A DNA stretch of 64,000 nucleotides from Amycolatopsis umgeniensis (lineage in GTDB: Bacteria > Actinomycetota > Actinomycetes > Mycobacteriales > Pseudonocardiaceae). The stretch is from assembly GCF_014205155.1 (NCBI RefSeq), contig NZ_JACHMX010000001.1, forward strand, positions 4,278,001 through 4,342,000. Reading direction: 5' to 3'. A model generated the notes under the pieces. It ran no database searches. It was given only the letters and a program-made list of their open reading frames with translations, and had not been told where the DNA came from. Every line of letters begins with the position of its first letter. The first letter of the stretch is position 1. The position numbers and the translations under genes were made by a program. Shown one piece after another: positions 26,351 through 35,411 of this stretch.

Positions 26351-27658
26351 ATGCAACGCCGTTTTCATGCTCCTGTCGTTCTCCCCGCCGACCCCGCTTG
26401 CTCGTTGCTGCGTGACGCCGTGGTCGACGTGGACGAGACGGGGCGCATCACCCATGTCGGCCCCTTCTCAGGGGCTCCCGAAACGTCCGCTCCCGTGACC
26501 CGGTTGAGCGGCATCCTCCTGCCCGGGCTGGTCAACGCGCACGCGCACAGCCCGATGACGCTGCTGCGCGGAATGGGCGGCGACCTGCCGCTGCTGCGGT
26601 GGCTGACCGAGATCATCTGGCCGGCCGAGGCGAAGCTGAAACCCGCCGACATCCGCACCGGCATGATGCTGGGCTCGGTCGAAATGCTGCGGCACGGTGT
26701 CACGACCAGCGCGGAGATGTACTTCGAAAGCGAGCAGCTCGCCGACGCGGTGCTCACCACCGGTGGCCGGGTGGTGCTGGGCCCGCCGATCATGGAACTG
26801 CCGGGGATGGACTGGCGCGCGATGCTGAAGGGCATCGAACGCTGGATCGACACCGACGGCCTCCGGTTCGGCCCCGGCGAGCGGATCGAGGTCGGCTACG
26901 GTCCGCACTCGGCGTACATGCTGAACGAAGAGGCGCTGCGGGCGACCGCGGAATCGGCGGCGGAACGCGGCGCGCTGGTGCAGATCCACGTGGCCGAGGC
27001 GGCGCTCGAAGACGTCAAGCAGCGTGAAGTGCACGGCTCGGTGCCCGCGCTGCTGGAGAAGGTCGGGATGCTGCGGGGCCGGACGCTGGCCGCGCACGCC
27101 ATCCACCTTTCCGACGAGGACATCGCGCTGTTCGCCGCGCGCGGGGTCGGGGTGGCGCACTGCCCGGGCTCGAACGCGAAGCTCGCTTCGGGCATCGCAC
27201 GAGTGACGGAACTTCGGAAGGCAGGCGTCGCCATCGGGCTGGGCACGGACGGCCCGGCGTCGAACGACGACATCGACCTGTGGGAAGAACTGCAGCTCTC
27301 GGCGATGTTCGCGCGGCTCGCGACCGGCGACTCGACCGTGCTGACCGCGGCCGACGCTTTCCTGCTCGGCACCCGCGGAAGCGCGGAAGCGCTGGGCCGG
27401 AACGACATCGGCGCGCTGGAAAACGGCCGGTGGGCGGACATGGTGCACGTCGACCTCGACGACCCGGCCTTCGCGGCGGGCCTCGACGTCCCCGACGAGC
27501 AGCTGCTCTCGAACCTGGTGTGGGCCGCGGGCTCGCGCCGCGTGCGCGACGTGTGGGTGGCGGGCGAACAGGTCGTCGGCGACGGCGAATCCCTGCGCGT
27601 GGACCGCACAAAGGTGCAAGCCGAAGTAGCCGAAACCTCTGCGCGGCTGCGCTCTTAA
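26351..27658 (+). CDS. Amidohydrolase, SAH/MTA deaminase-like (435 aa)
   Basis: A metal-dependent amidohydrolase of the cytosine/adenosine deaminase type. The metal-binding HxH is in GLVNAHAHSP, then VQIHVAEA, the histidine in AHAIHLSDEDI and the aspartate in GLGTDGPASNDDI. A small beta domain at both ends carries LPGLVNAH and RWADMVHVD. These features fit enzymes removing an amino group from adenosine-like compounds (S-adenosylhomocysteine, methylthioadenosine) or related heterocycles; the exact substrate cannot be set. TAAGCT lies 6 nt before the ATG, as in leaderless mRNAs. It appears monocistronic. Confidence 0.88.
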   Translation: MQRRFHAPVVLPADPACSLLRDAVVDVDETGRITHVGPFSGAPETSAPVTRLSGILLPGLVNAHAHSPMTLLRGMGGDLPLLRWLTEIIWPAEAKLKPADIRTGMMLGSVEMLRHGVTTSAEMYFESEQLADAVLTTGGRVVLGPPIMELPGMDWRAMLKGIERWIDTDGLRFGPGERIEVGYGPHSAYMLNEEALRATAESAAERGALVQIHVAEAALEDVKQREVHGSVPALLEKVGMLRGRTLAAHAIHLSDEDIALFAARGVGVAHCPGSNAKLASGIARVTELRKAGVAIGLGTDGPASNDDIDLWEELQLSAMFARLATGDSTVLTAADAFLLGTRGSAEALGRNDIGALENGRWADMVHVDLDDPAFAAGLDVPDEQLLSNLVWAAGSRRVRDVWVAGEQVVGDGESLRVDRTKVQAEVAETSARLRS

Positions 27659-27827
27659 CTCACCTACGCAGCCCCCCACCCGTCCCAGGGGGCGGCCCCG
27701 AGGCCAGTCTATCGGGACCGTGGGGGCGGGGCCGGGGGAAAGTGCCTGGTGAGGCTGGGTTGTCCACAACGGTCAGGCTGGTGTGGACAACCGGCGGTTT
27801 CGGGGCTGAGCCGGGGGCTTGACGTGG

Positions 27828-27951
27828 CTTCGGCGAAGGCGCGGAGGTCTGACGGCCACCTCGGCGAGGTCGCGGATGTCCCGACGTGGCATCGACGAAG
27901 GTGCGAATGTCCCGAAGTCGCATCGACGAAGTCGCGGATGTCTTGAAGGCC
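27828..27951. repeat. 31-bp tandem repeat, four degenerate copies
   Basis: Units begin at 27828, 27859, 27890 and 27921, exactly 31 bp apart. Each starts with CWTCGRCGA-type sequence, then a GCGGATGTCCCGA-like core. The last two are closest (CATCGACGAAG at both starts). It lies in the 462-bp gap between two convergent genes (27658 and 28121), and its end merges into the hairpin at 27944. The rest of the gap holds a GC-rich stretch with a weak TTTGAG/CTCAAA hairpin near 28026-28048 and no gene. Confidence 0.75.
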
Positions 27952-27988
27952 ACCTTTGGGACGTTGAGCGTCTCAAAGGTGGCCTTCA
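27944..27988. repeat. Intergenic hairpin with 19-bp stem
   Basis: Stem 27944-27962 with 27970-27988 (one G-T pair) around the loop GTTGAGC. It lies between convergent genes and directly abuts the 31-bp tandem repeat. The core TGAAGGCCACCTTT has the look of a widely used genomic hairpin. Confidence 0.75.
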
Positions 27989-28120
27989 GGACAGGTCAAG
28001 GTCGGCACGCGTGAGCCAATGCCGAGTTTGAGTCGCTGAGCGCCTCAAATGCGACATTGGGAACAGGCACCGCGGTGCGGGCGCCCCCAGGCACCGCAGT
28101 GGGCGTGCCGATCAAGAGGG

Positions 28121-28807
28121 TTAGATCAGGCCGCGCGGCCGGAGGGTCACGTCGGTGGGGTGCGCGTCACCGGTGGCGGAGACCGCGGCGAGGACGGCGG
28201 CCGCGACGGAATCGGGGCGCAGGAAGCGTTCCGGCTCGTACGGGCGGCCTTCGTCGGCGATGATCGTCTGCTGCATCTCGGTGTCCGTGCGGCCGGGGTA
28301 GATCGACGTCACCCGCAGTGTGGTTTCTTCGTCTCGCAGTGCGTCGGCGAAGGCGCGGACGGCGAATTTGCTCGCCGCGTACGGGCCCCAGCCCGGACGC
28401 GCGTTCTGACCGGCGCCCGAGTTGATCACGACGACGTGCCCTTTCGAGGCACGCAGCGCGGGCAGGAGTTGCCTGGTCAGCGTGACGACCGCGAGGACGT
28501 TGACCTCGAAGTTCGCCCGCCAGTCGGCGTCGGTGGCGGTCTCGACGGTGCCGAGCCGCGCGACGCCTGCCGAGTGCACAAGTACGTCCAGTTCGCCGAA
28601 CTCCGCGGTGGCCGCTTCCAGTGCCTCGGCGTCGGTCAACTCGACCGGCCAGGCCCGAGCGCCGGGCAGCGTGTCCGCCAGTTCACCGAGCGCGTGGGCG
28701 TCGCGGCCGCCGAGCAGCAAACGGTGGGTGGGGGCGAGCGCGCGGGCGACGGCGGCACCGATTCCGCGGGTGGCGCCGGTGACGAGGGCGAGGGGAAGAT
28801 CAGCCAT
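28121..28807 (-). CDS. Short-chain dehydrogenase/reductase (228 aa)
   Basis: A classical SDR. The cofactor motif is TGATRGIGAAVA, the structural motif appears as VHSAGVA (in place of NNAG), the catalytic serine is in VVINSGAG and the catalytic pair is in YAASKFAVRA. A GGRDA segment after the second strand suits NADPH. The substrate is unknown. Its ATG at 28807 is the first start after the 21-bp repeat array at 28833-28921, which therefore occupies its promoter region. Confidence 0.9.
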   Translation of the reverse strand: MADLPLALVTGATRGIGAAVARALAPTHRLLLGGRDAHALGELADTLPGARAWPVELTDAEALEAATAEFGELDVLVHSAGVARLGTVETATDADWRANFEVNVLAVVTLTRQLLPALRASKGHVVVINSGAGQNARPGWGPYAASKFAVRAFADALRDEETTLRVTSIYPGRTDTEMQQTIIADEGRPYEPERFLRPDSVAAAVLAAVSATGDAHPTDVTLRPRGLI

Positions 28808-28832
28808 ACCCGCCACGCTAGTACGGCGATCT

Positions 28833-28921
28833 CGCGTGCTCGAAAGCGTATCTCGCGTGATCAGAGACGGAACTCGCGTGATTGAAGAACGATCACGCGT
28901 GATTGAACGGACGACACGCGG
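28833..28921. repeat. 21-bp-periodic CGCGTGA repeats
   Basis: CGCGTG begins at 28833, 28854, 28875 and 28896, exactly 21 bp apart, with a degenerate fifth CGCGG at 28917. Flanks are partly conserved (CGCGTGATTGAA in copies 3 and 4). The array fills the space between the SDR start (28807) and the stop of the next gene (28930), so it is both promoter region and 3' flank. Confidence 0.7.
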
Positions 28922-28929
28922 CGGGGCGG

Positions 28930-30660
28930 TCAGGAACCGCAGGTGACCGGCGGCGTCGCCACCCGGGGGAACCGCACGGAACCGCGTGCGAACGACCCGA
29001 TGAGGTTGTCCGCGAACCGTCCCGCCGTCAGCGGATCCCGTACCGAAGCGTCGATCGCCACGATTCGCGGGCAGCTGAGCGCCAGCCGCGCGGCGGCGAC
29101 GTCCTCGGCGCGGACGGGGCCACCCTCGGCGATCGGGAGCCGCGCCGAATTCGCCAGTTCCCATACCGGGGGCAGCCATTTCTGGTGCCCGGTCCGGCCG
29201 TCGGGGAGCGACGTCGAATGCGCGGCGAACGGGTTGGCGAGGCCGTAGCCGTCGCGCAGTCGCGTCTCGAGCGGGATCAGCAGGCCGAGGGCACCCATGC
29301 TGTCCGCGGCGACGGTCACGTACGGCCGGTCCGTCGGATACGCGTACCAGCGCCTGGTCGTGTAGTCCTGGATCAGCACCGCCGGGCGTTCGACGCCCTG
29401 GATGGCGCCCAGCGTCGACGGCATCGCCGGGTGGTCGGCGTAGTCCTCGGCCAGGATCGGATGTTCGTGCCCGGTCGCCCGCGACCAGTACGACCGCTCG
29501 TCGGTGACGCCGACGGCACGCGGCTCGGCGGAATACGACGGGCGGAGCGAACCCGCGGCCACGAGCGCCCAGATGCCGACGGCCAGCAGGAACGCGGTGT
29601 TCACCCTGGTCACCGGCAGCGCCAGCGCGGGCAGCAGCAGGCAGAACAGCGCCGGGAGCAGCATGCGCCCGTGCATGAAATCGCCGCCGACCCTGATCAC
29701 GTACAGCGAAAGCAGTACCGCGCCGACGAGCGGGACCGCGGTCAGCACCGCGAAAGTCCTGTCCATAGTGGACGTCATGGTGAGGACGGCAACGGCGAGC
29801 AGGAGCACCGGGAGCAAGAGCCAGTACGGCTGGAAGAGGTCGATCAGATACGCCCACCCGCGAGTCCAGTTCGCCTCCGACGCTTCCTTGACCAGCGCGG
29901 TGTTCGGCGTCAAAAGACCGTAGTAGCCCATCCGGAAAACTTGATACGCCAACGGGAGCGCGGCCGCGACGGCCAGCAGCCCCACCGCATGACGACGCCC
30001 TGGCCGCAGAAGTACGAGCAGCGCCACCAGGGCGACGCCACTGAAGAGCGCGAGATCCGGCCGGACCAAAGGCCCCAGCCCCGCGACCAGAGCGACCGGC
30101 CAGTCGCGGAGATCGTCCATTGTGGACACGCGGCGGACGAGCAGCCACCAGGTGCCGCCCAGCCACAGCGTGATCAGGCCGGTTTCCAGCCCGGACGTCG
30201 CGAAGTCGCGGAACGGCGGCAGCGCGCAGACCACCAGGGCACCGGCGGGCGCGAGCCCGTGGAACGCCAGCGGCTGGTAGAGCCGACGGGCACCGTCCAG
30301 GCCGAAGAACAGCCCGGCGACCGAGAAGACCAGGCCGGCGACCACGGAGATCCACTCCAGCGGCACTCCCGGGACCAGCCCGAGGACGCTCAGTATCGCC
30401 GTCCACAAAGGACTGGTGTTGGTCTCGACCCGCTCGCCGATGTTGAACACCGGCCCGTTGCCCGCGAGGATCTGGCGGACCGTCCGCAGCACGATCAGCC
30501 CGTCGTCGCTCATCCAGCGGCGGCGCCAGGCGAGGTCGGCGTAGACCATCAGCACCAGGCCGAACCCGAACCAGGTCCACGTCGACGGCCGCAGGAACCA
30601 GGCGCGCGAAGGCCAGTCGGGCGTGTTCTCGCCCGTGGTCGTGCTCGTCTGCGTCATCAT
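28930..30660 (-). CDS. AftB-like GT-C membrane glycosyltransferase (576 aa)
   Basis: A polytopic protein with about nine to ten helices and a long C-terminal extracytoplasmic region starting near residue 350. The N-terminal loop SDDGLIVLRTVRQ carries the DD pair of GT-C enzymes, followed by FNIGERVETNTSPLWT, a phrase typical of mycobacterial-type arabinofuranosyltransferases such as AftB. These use decaprenyl-phospho-arabinose to extend arabinan outside the membrane. The AftB assignment is by motif memory and should be read as family-level. A basic, soluble N-terminus of about 25 residues precedes the first helix. It stands alone on the reverse strand. Confidence 0.7.
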   Translation of the reverse strand: MMTQTSTTTGENTPDWPSRAWFLRPSTWTWFGFGLVLMVYADLAWRRRWMSDDGLIVLRTVRQILAGNGPVFNIGERVETNTSPLWTAILSVLGLVPGVPLEWISVVAGLVFSVAGLFFGLDGARRLYQPLAFHGLAPAGALVVCALPPFRDFATSGLETGLITLWLGGTWWLLVRRVSTMDDLRDWPVALVAGLGPLVRPDLALFSGVALVALLVLLRPGRRHAVGLLAVAAALPLAYQVFRMGYYGLLTPNTALVKEASEANWTRGWAYLIDLFQPYWLLLPVLLLAVAVLTMTSTMDRTFAVLTAVPLVGAVLLSLYVIRVGGDFMHGRMLLPALFCLLLPALALPVTRVNTAFLLAVGIWALVAAGSLRPSYSAEPRAVGVTDERSYWSRATGHEHPILAEDYADHPAMPSTLGAIQGVERPAVLIQDYTTRRWYAYPTDRPYVTVAADSMGALGLLIPLETRLRDGYGLANPFAAHSTSLPDGRTGHQKWLPPVWELANSARLPIAEGGPVRAEDVAAARLALSCPRIVAIDASVRDPLTAGRFADNLIGSFARGSVRFPRVATPPVTCGS

Positions 30661-30710
30661 CCCGCCCGGCTCGGTTGCGTGCGCAGGAGATCAGGTCCGC
30701 GGGCCGCGAG

Positions 30711-31328
30711 TCAAACCGCGCGGGCCGCCAGGCAGGCTTGCGGTAGCTTCCTCCCTTCCATGGTCAGCCGCGCGGCGACCTCGAACCCCGCCTGGGCCAG
30801 CAGGCCGGCGACCCGGCCGGGGTCCAGCAGGTACGCGTCGTAGGTGACGGGGTGGCCGTACGCCTTCTCCGGGCTCAGCCGCTCGTCGCCGACGTGGAAT
30901 CCGACCAGCAGACGGCCACCGGGCGCGAGCGTGCGGCGGAACTCCGCGAACAACGCCGGAAGCACCTCGGGCGGCAGATGGAAGATCGACCACCAGGCGA
31001 CGAGGCCGCCCAGCTCGCCGTCCGGGAGGTCGAGGGCGGTCATCGAGCCGACGGAGAACCGCAGGTCCGGGTACTGGCGGCGGGCGATCTCGACCATTTT
31101 CGGCGACAGATCGACACCGCTGACGTCGAGGCCGAGCGACGCCAGGTGAGCGGTGACATGACCCGGACCGCAGCCGACATCGACGACCGGGCCGCGCACC
31201 TGCTCGGCGAACGCGGCGAGCATGGCGCGACCGATCGGCTCCTGGTCGAAGAGCTGCCCGACGCGGACGGCGTAGTCCTCGGCGACGGTGTCGTAGGAAT
31301 CGCGGGTGGCATCGAGATGAGAGGTCAC
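30711..31328 (-). CDS. Class I SAM-dependent methyltransferase (205 aa)
   Basis: Motif I VVDVGCGPGHVTAHLA, the acidic VSGVDLSPKM strand and the WWSIFHLP segment are those of small-molecule methyltransferases of the UbiE/COQ5-like type. A C-terminal AGFEVAARL strand completes the fold. I chose GTG 31328 (SHLDATRDSYDTVAEDYA); a longer frame opening at 31517 would run through the upstream gene and has no family support. The target is unknown; it is not obviously linked to neighbours. Confidence 0.85.
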   Translation of the reverse strand: MTSHLDATRDSYDTVAEDYAVRVGQLFDQEPIGRAMLAAFAEQVRGPVVDVGCGPGHVTAHLASLGLDVSGVDLSPKMVEIARRQYPDLRFSVGSMTALDLPDGELGGLVAWWSIFHLPPEVLPALFAEFRRTLAPGGRLLVGFHVGDERLSPEKAYGHPVTYDAYLLDPGRVAGLLAQAGFEVAARLTMEGRKLPQACLAARAV

Positions 31329-31360
31329 GGTGGGCGACGCTAGCGCCACCCACCGACAAT

Positions 31361-33001
31361 TCATGGCTCGAGCAGCCCCGCGTCCCTGGTCAGATCCTCC
31401 GGCGCCCCCAGCTTGGTCACCGGCGTGCATCCTGTCGCGGGATCCGCCGCCGAATCTGTTCCGTTGTACTGCGCGGCGCCGGACCGGGTCAGTTGCCGGG
31501 CCCCGGCGTCGAAGCACACCTGGTACGAGCCCTGAAGCACGCGTTCGAAGACGTACCGCCCGTCCGGCCCGGTCACGGTCGAGGCGACCTCCTTCGCGGC
31601 AGCGTCCTTCAAAGTCACCTTCACGTCCGGGACGCCGAGTTCGTCGCGGGTCTGCAGGCCGTCCTTGTCCTTGTCCAGCCAGACGAAGTCGCCCAGTTTG
31701 CTCATCGGCGCGTTCAAGCCCGCGGCCAGGGTCAGGTCCAGGCGTTTGCGGGGGCCGACCGTGGTGGTCGCGGTGCAGCCTGTCGCCGGATCGGCGTCCG
31801 AGTCCTTCGCGTCGTCACCCGCGTCCTTCGCCGTGTAGGTGTAGCCCGCGAACTCGGGCGGAAGCGCGCTGATGTCGAAGCAGACCTGGTAGATGCCGTC
31901 CTTCAGCTTGGTGAAGCGGTACTTGCCGGCGGCGTCCGTGGTGAGCGTGCCGAGTGCGGTGCCCGACGCGTCCTTCAACGTCACCTTCACCCCCGGGACA
32001 CCCTGCTCCGCGGGATCCTGCAGACCGTTCCGGTCGACGTCGTTCCAGACGAACTCCCCGATCTCGTCGATCGCGGGCGGCGGGGTGACCTTGATGGTCG
32101 TGGTCGCGGTCTTCTTCGGCAGCTTGCCGCTGGAGACGGTCACGGTGTTGACGCGGCCGTTGTCCGCTTCGGTGACGTTCTTGTGGTCACAGGTCACCGT
32201 CGCGGACTTGCCGCCGTCGAGACTCGCGATCGGGGTGGGCTTCACGTCGCAATACGGGTCTTCGACCTTGATGTCGGCCAGTGTCGTGGTGCCGTCGTTG
32301 GTCACCGTGAACCGGTAGTTCGCGGTGGTGCCCGCCTCGAGGGTGGCCGTGGCGCCCCAGGCACCGCTCGCCGGATCCCGCACCTCCGCCTTCGCCGAGA
32401 ACGACGCGACCTGCAGGTGCACGCAGTCCCACATGACCCAGTTGCGGTCGGTGGCGGCGAAGAACTTCACCGAGCTTGCCGACGGCGGGGCCGTCGACGG
32501 CGGGAAGTCCTGCCTCGCCAGTTTGCCGTCGGTCTCGACGGCGTGCGTGACCTTGAGTTTGTTCTCCAGGACGACCTTGTTCGACGCGTCGAAGAACCGC
32601 AGTCCCGTTTCCTGGACGGCGTCCGCGCGACGGAGGTTGTCGTCGTTCGTGCCTGTCCAGTCGGTGAGGGTGTAGACGGCGCCGGGGACGAACTTCATCG
32701 CCGCGTAGGCGGTGCTGACCATCTTGTCGGGCGTCGAGATCAGGGCGTACTTGCCGCCGTCCTGCTGGTAGCCGCCCATGGTCGACAGCCGGGGCCGCTT
32801 GCTCTTCGGGGTGCTGGTCGGCACCGGGGCGGCCGGGTTGAAGGTGTACCCGGTGGGCGGGCTGCCCTGCTCCACGCTCGGGTTCGGCGCGGCGCCGCCG
32901 GTGCAGCCGGACGGGACGGCCGGAGCCTGCGCCCGCGCGGGAAAAGCGCTCGCGCTCAGCAGGAGTGTCCCGGCCGTCATCAACACCAGTGCCCTTTTCA
33001 C
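31361..33001 (-). CDS. Secreted SdrD-B-like domain surface protein (546 aa)
   Basis: An exported protein. The N-terminus KRALVLMTAGTLLLSASAFP followed by ARAQA is a signal peptide with an AxA site. A domain of unknown type covers residues about 30-190. A DUF11-like stretch (TTANYRFTVTNDGTTTLADI) follows, then two SdrD-B-type beta modules. These read IGEFVWNDVDRNGLQDPAEQ and LGDFVWLDKDKDGLQTRDEL, each with the calcium-type DxDxxGxxD loop. No LPXTG sorting signal or C-terminal helix is seen, so it is probably secreted. GTG 33001 is chosen because it gives a clean signal peptide; no strong ribosome site precedes it. Confidence 0.82.
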   Translation of the reverse strand: MKRALVLMTAGTLLLSASAFPARAQAPAVPSGCTGGAAPNPSVEQGSPPTGYTFNPAAPVPTSTPKSKRPRLSTMGGYQQDGGKYALISTPDKMVSTAYAAMKFVPGAVYTLTDWTGTNDDNLRRADAVQETGLRFFDASNKVVLENKLKVTHAVETDGKLARQDFPPSTAPPSASSVKFFAATDRNWVMWDCVHLQVASFSAKAEVRDPASGAWGATATLEAGTTANYRFTVTNDGTTTLADIKVEDPYCDVKPTPIASLDGGKSATVTCDHKNVTEADNGRVNTVTVSSGKLPKKTATTTIKVTPPPAIDEIGEFVWNDVDRNGLQDPAEQGVPGVKVTLKDASGTALGTLTTDAAGKYRFTKLKDGIYQVCFDISALPPEFAGYTYTAKDAGDDAKDSDADPATGCTATTTVGPRKRLDLTLAAGLNAPMSKLGDFVWLDKDKDGLQTRDELGVPDVKVTLKDAAAKEVASTVTGPDGRYVFERVLQGSYQVCFDAGARQLTRSGAAQYNGTDSAADPATGCTPVTKLGAPEDLTRDAGLLEP

Positions 33002-33090
33002 AGGGCTGAAGCTAGTTACCCGGTCCGGGTTCCGTAATCGCTGAACCGTGTCGACGATCGCCCCGATCAGGCAGAACCGAGAGTGATCAG

Positions 33091-33124
33091 GGTGCCGCCG
33101 CCGTCTTCCCACGGCGGCGGCACC
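33091..33124 (-). terminator. Terminator of the first PhoX gene
   Basis: Perfect 14-bp arms 33091-33104 and 33111-33124 with the loop CTTCCC, 10 bp after the stop of the PhoX-like gene 33134-35233. Confidence 0.8.
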
Positions 33125-33133
33125 CCCGTCCCC

Positions 33134-35233
33134 CTACTTGACGCCGATGCGGCCGACCTGGCCCCAGCGTCCCTTCTTCCACACCGAAACGATCGACGGC
33201 CGCGGCTGCGCCGTGCCACCGTCCGGCCAGTGTGACGTCGGGTTCGCGGAACTGGCCGCGTTCTCACCCGGGTGCTGCACCGCGACGAGCACCAGGTGAT
33301 CGGTCACCACCGGGCCGCAGGTCTCCGCGCCGACCGGGACCGACAGGAACTGCTTGACGTGCCCGCGCTCCGGACCGTCGACGGGCACCGAGAACAGGCC
33401 GTCGTTGGAGCCGAGCGCGTTGCCGTCGGTGGAGATCCACAGGTTCCCGTGCCGGTCGAAAGCGACGTTGTCCGGGCACGAGATCGGGCTGACCTGGTCT
33501 TTCGGGAAGCCGCCGAAGTAGGTGTCGGCCGCCTTCGGGTCTCCACACACCAGCAGCAGACGCCACTTGAACTTCGTGGCGCCCGAGTCACCGCGATCCT
33601 CGTCCCATTCCAGGACGTGGCCGTTGCGGTTGTTGACGCGCGGGTTCGGCTCGTCGACGCCCGCCTTGCCCGCCGCGCCGCGGTCGCTGTTGTTCGTCAG
33701 CGCCGCGTAGATCCGGCCGTTGACCGGGTTGGGCTCGATGTCCTCGGGACGGTCCATCTTCGTCGGCTGGACCTTGTCCGCGGCCTGCCGCGTGAAGACG
33801 TAGACCTCTTCGGCGGTGAAACCGTCCACAAAGGACTTGTTGCCCGAGACCAGCGGGATCCACTCGCCGACGCCGTCGAATTCGCCGTCCGCGGGGAGCT
33901 TTCCGGTGCCGTCGATCTCGCCGGGGCTGTCGCCGGTGAACCGGGCGACGTACAGGGTGCCGTCGTCCAGCAGCGCGGAGTTGTGCCGCCGCGCGTGCGC
34001 GCTCTTGCCCGGCTTGTACTTGCCCTTGGAGACGAACTTGTAGATGTACTCGAACCGCTCGTCGTCACCGGAGTAGACGGCGACGCGGTTGTCCTTGGTG
34101 ATCTTGATGTTCGCGGCCTCGTGCTTGAACCGGCCGAGCGCGGTGTGCTTGACCGGTGTCGAGTTCGGGTCGTTCGGGTCGATTTCGACGACCCAGCCGA
34201 AGCGGTTGGCCTCGTTCGGCTCCTGCGCGAGGTCCCAGCGCTTGTCGAACCGCTCCCACTTGCGGGTGGTCCCGGCGCCGGAGAAGCCGTAGCGCTTCAG
34301 CCGCGCCGCCGCGACCGGGTCGGTGACCGACGCGGCGTTGGCGAAGTACTGGTTGACGTTCTCCTCACCGGAAAGCACGGTGCCCCAAGGGGTCACGCCG
34401 CCGGCGCAGTTGTTCTGCGTGCCGAAGACCTTGCGTCCGGTCGGATCCGCGGAGGTCTTGAGGAACTTCGACCCGGCCGCCGGGCCGCGCACCTCGAAGG
34501 CGGTGTTCAGCGTGATGCGGCGGTTGAACGGGCTCGGCACGGCGCGGAGCGCGCCGCCGATCGGGTCGCGGAAGGTCTGCACGACCGAGAGACCGTGCGC
34601 GGCCCAGGCGATCTTGACCTGCTCCTCGGTCGGGTTGGCCGGGTCGTACTGGTCGGCCGGGAACATGTGGACCTCGGTGGTGTACTCGTGGTTCACCACC
34701 AGCAGGTTGCGGATGCCCAGCGGATCCTGCGGGATCAGGCCGACGAAGTCGTTGTTGTAGCCGAACTGCTTCGCCTGCGCGGCCGCGGTCTGCTTGCGGA
34801 AGTCGAACTTCGGGGCGCCGAATTCGACGGCGTCGCCCCAGCGGATGACGACGCGCTGGTCGTAGCCCTCGGGGATGGTGACCGCGTCGACCTTGTTCGG
34901 CGGCACCGCTTCGAAGTCGGTTCCGGGGACCGGACGTCCGGGGCGGCCCGGCTTGCCGTGGCCCGCGGCCGCGACGTCGGCGGGCTCGGCCGCGGCCGCG
35001 GTGCCCGACAGCGCGGCGAAACCACCGGCGGCGGCGGCCATCACGGCGCTCGCCTTCAGCGCACCACGACGCGACAGCATGTTCTTGACGACGTCGCCGA
35101 AGTACTCGTTCTCGGAGGTGTTCGGCTCCGGGTGGGCGCACGCGTTGCCGCAGCGGTACTCACAGGTGACCGCGGAGCGGCCGCCGGGATGGGAGGTGAT
35201 CAACGGCAGGAGCCGCTGAGGCTCGAAGGACAC
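33134..35233 (-). CDS. PhoX-family phosphatase (DUF839), Tat-exported
   Basis: A 699-residue PhoX-type alkaline phosphatase, an enzyme class that uses Ca and Fe cofactors to release phosphate outside the cell. A Cys/His-rich N-terminal segment (CEYRCGNACAHPEPNTSENE) precedes the twin-arginine motif SRRGALKASAV at about residue 55. Conserved core phrases are LLVVNHEYT, CAGGVTPWGTVLSGEENVNQ, VEIDPNDPNSTPVKHTALGR, YSGDDERFEYIYKF and ISTDGNALGSNDG. GTG 35233 follows GGAGG. It is a close paralog of 35412-37454; each has its own terminator, so they are separate units. Phosphate starvation control is expected but no PHO box was identified. Confidence 0.92.
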   Translation of the reverse strand: MSFEPQRLLPLITSHPGGRSAVTCEYRCGNACAHPEPNTSENEYFGDVVKNMLSRRGALKASAVMAAAAGGFAALSGTAAAAEPADVAAAGHGKPGRPGRPVPGTDFEAVPPNKVDAVTIPEGYDQRVVIRWGDAVEFGAPKFDFRKQTAAAQAKQFGYNNDFVGLIPQDPLGIRNLLVVNHEYTTEVHMFPADQYDPANPTEEQVKIAWAAHGLSVVQTFRDPIGGALRAVPSPFNRRITLNTAFEVRGPAAGSKFLKTSADPTGRKVFGTQNNCAGGVTPWGTVLSGEENVNQYFANAASVTDPVAAARLKRYGFSGAGTTRKWERFDKRWDLAQEPNEANRFGWVVEIDPNDPNSTPVKHTALGRFKHEAANIKITKDNRVAVYSGDDERFEYIYKFVSKGKYKPGKSAHARRHNSALLDDGTLYVARFTGDSPGEIDGTGKLPADGEFDGVGEWIPLVSGNKSFVDGFTAEEVYVFTRQAADKVQPTKMDRPEDIEPNPVNGRIYAALTNNSDRGAAGKAGVDEPNPRVNNRNGHVLEWDEDRGDSGATKFKWRLLLVCGDPKAADTYFGGFPKDQVSPISCPDNVAFDRHGNLWISTDGNALGSNDGLFSVPVDGPERGHVKQFLSVPVGAETCGPVVTDHLVLVAVQHPGENAASSANPTSHWPDGGTAQPRPSIVSVWKKGRWGQVGRIGVK

Positions 35234-35345
35234 AGGGCCTCCATGTTCGCGGTGGGTTCACGTAGTCCAGTCGGGGGATCGCCGTGACGTTAAGCGACCA
35301 AAACGATCCAGTCCTGGACGGCAGATGAACAGCGCGCGAACGAGC

Positions 35346-35378
35346 GATGGCGCGCTGCCGGACCGGCCGCGCGCCATC
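35346..35378 (-). terminator. Terminator of the second PhoX gene
   Basis: Arms GATGGCGCGC (35346-35355) and GCGCGCCATC (35369-35378), 33 bp after the stop of 35412-37454. The inner 13 nt can pair further (GCCGG/CCGGC). Confidence 0.7.
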
Positions 35379-35411
35379 GACGAAAAGTACTGCTAGGACG
35401 TTGCTTGCCGA

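Noticed and set aside
27828..27951. The 31-bp repeat as a CRISPR remnant
   Set aside because: Units adjoin directly without spacers and are not identical; no cas genes are nearby.
31361..33112. A longer N-terminus for the SdrD-B-like protein starting at 33112
   Set aside because: It would bury the signal peptide behind about 37 basic residues; GTG 33001 gives a normal signal peptide.
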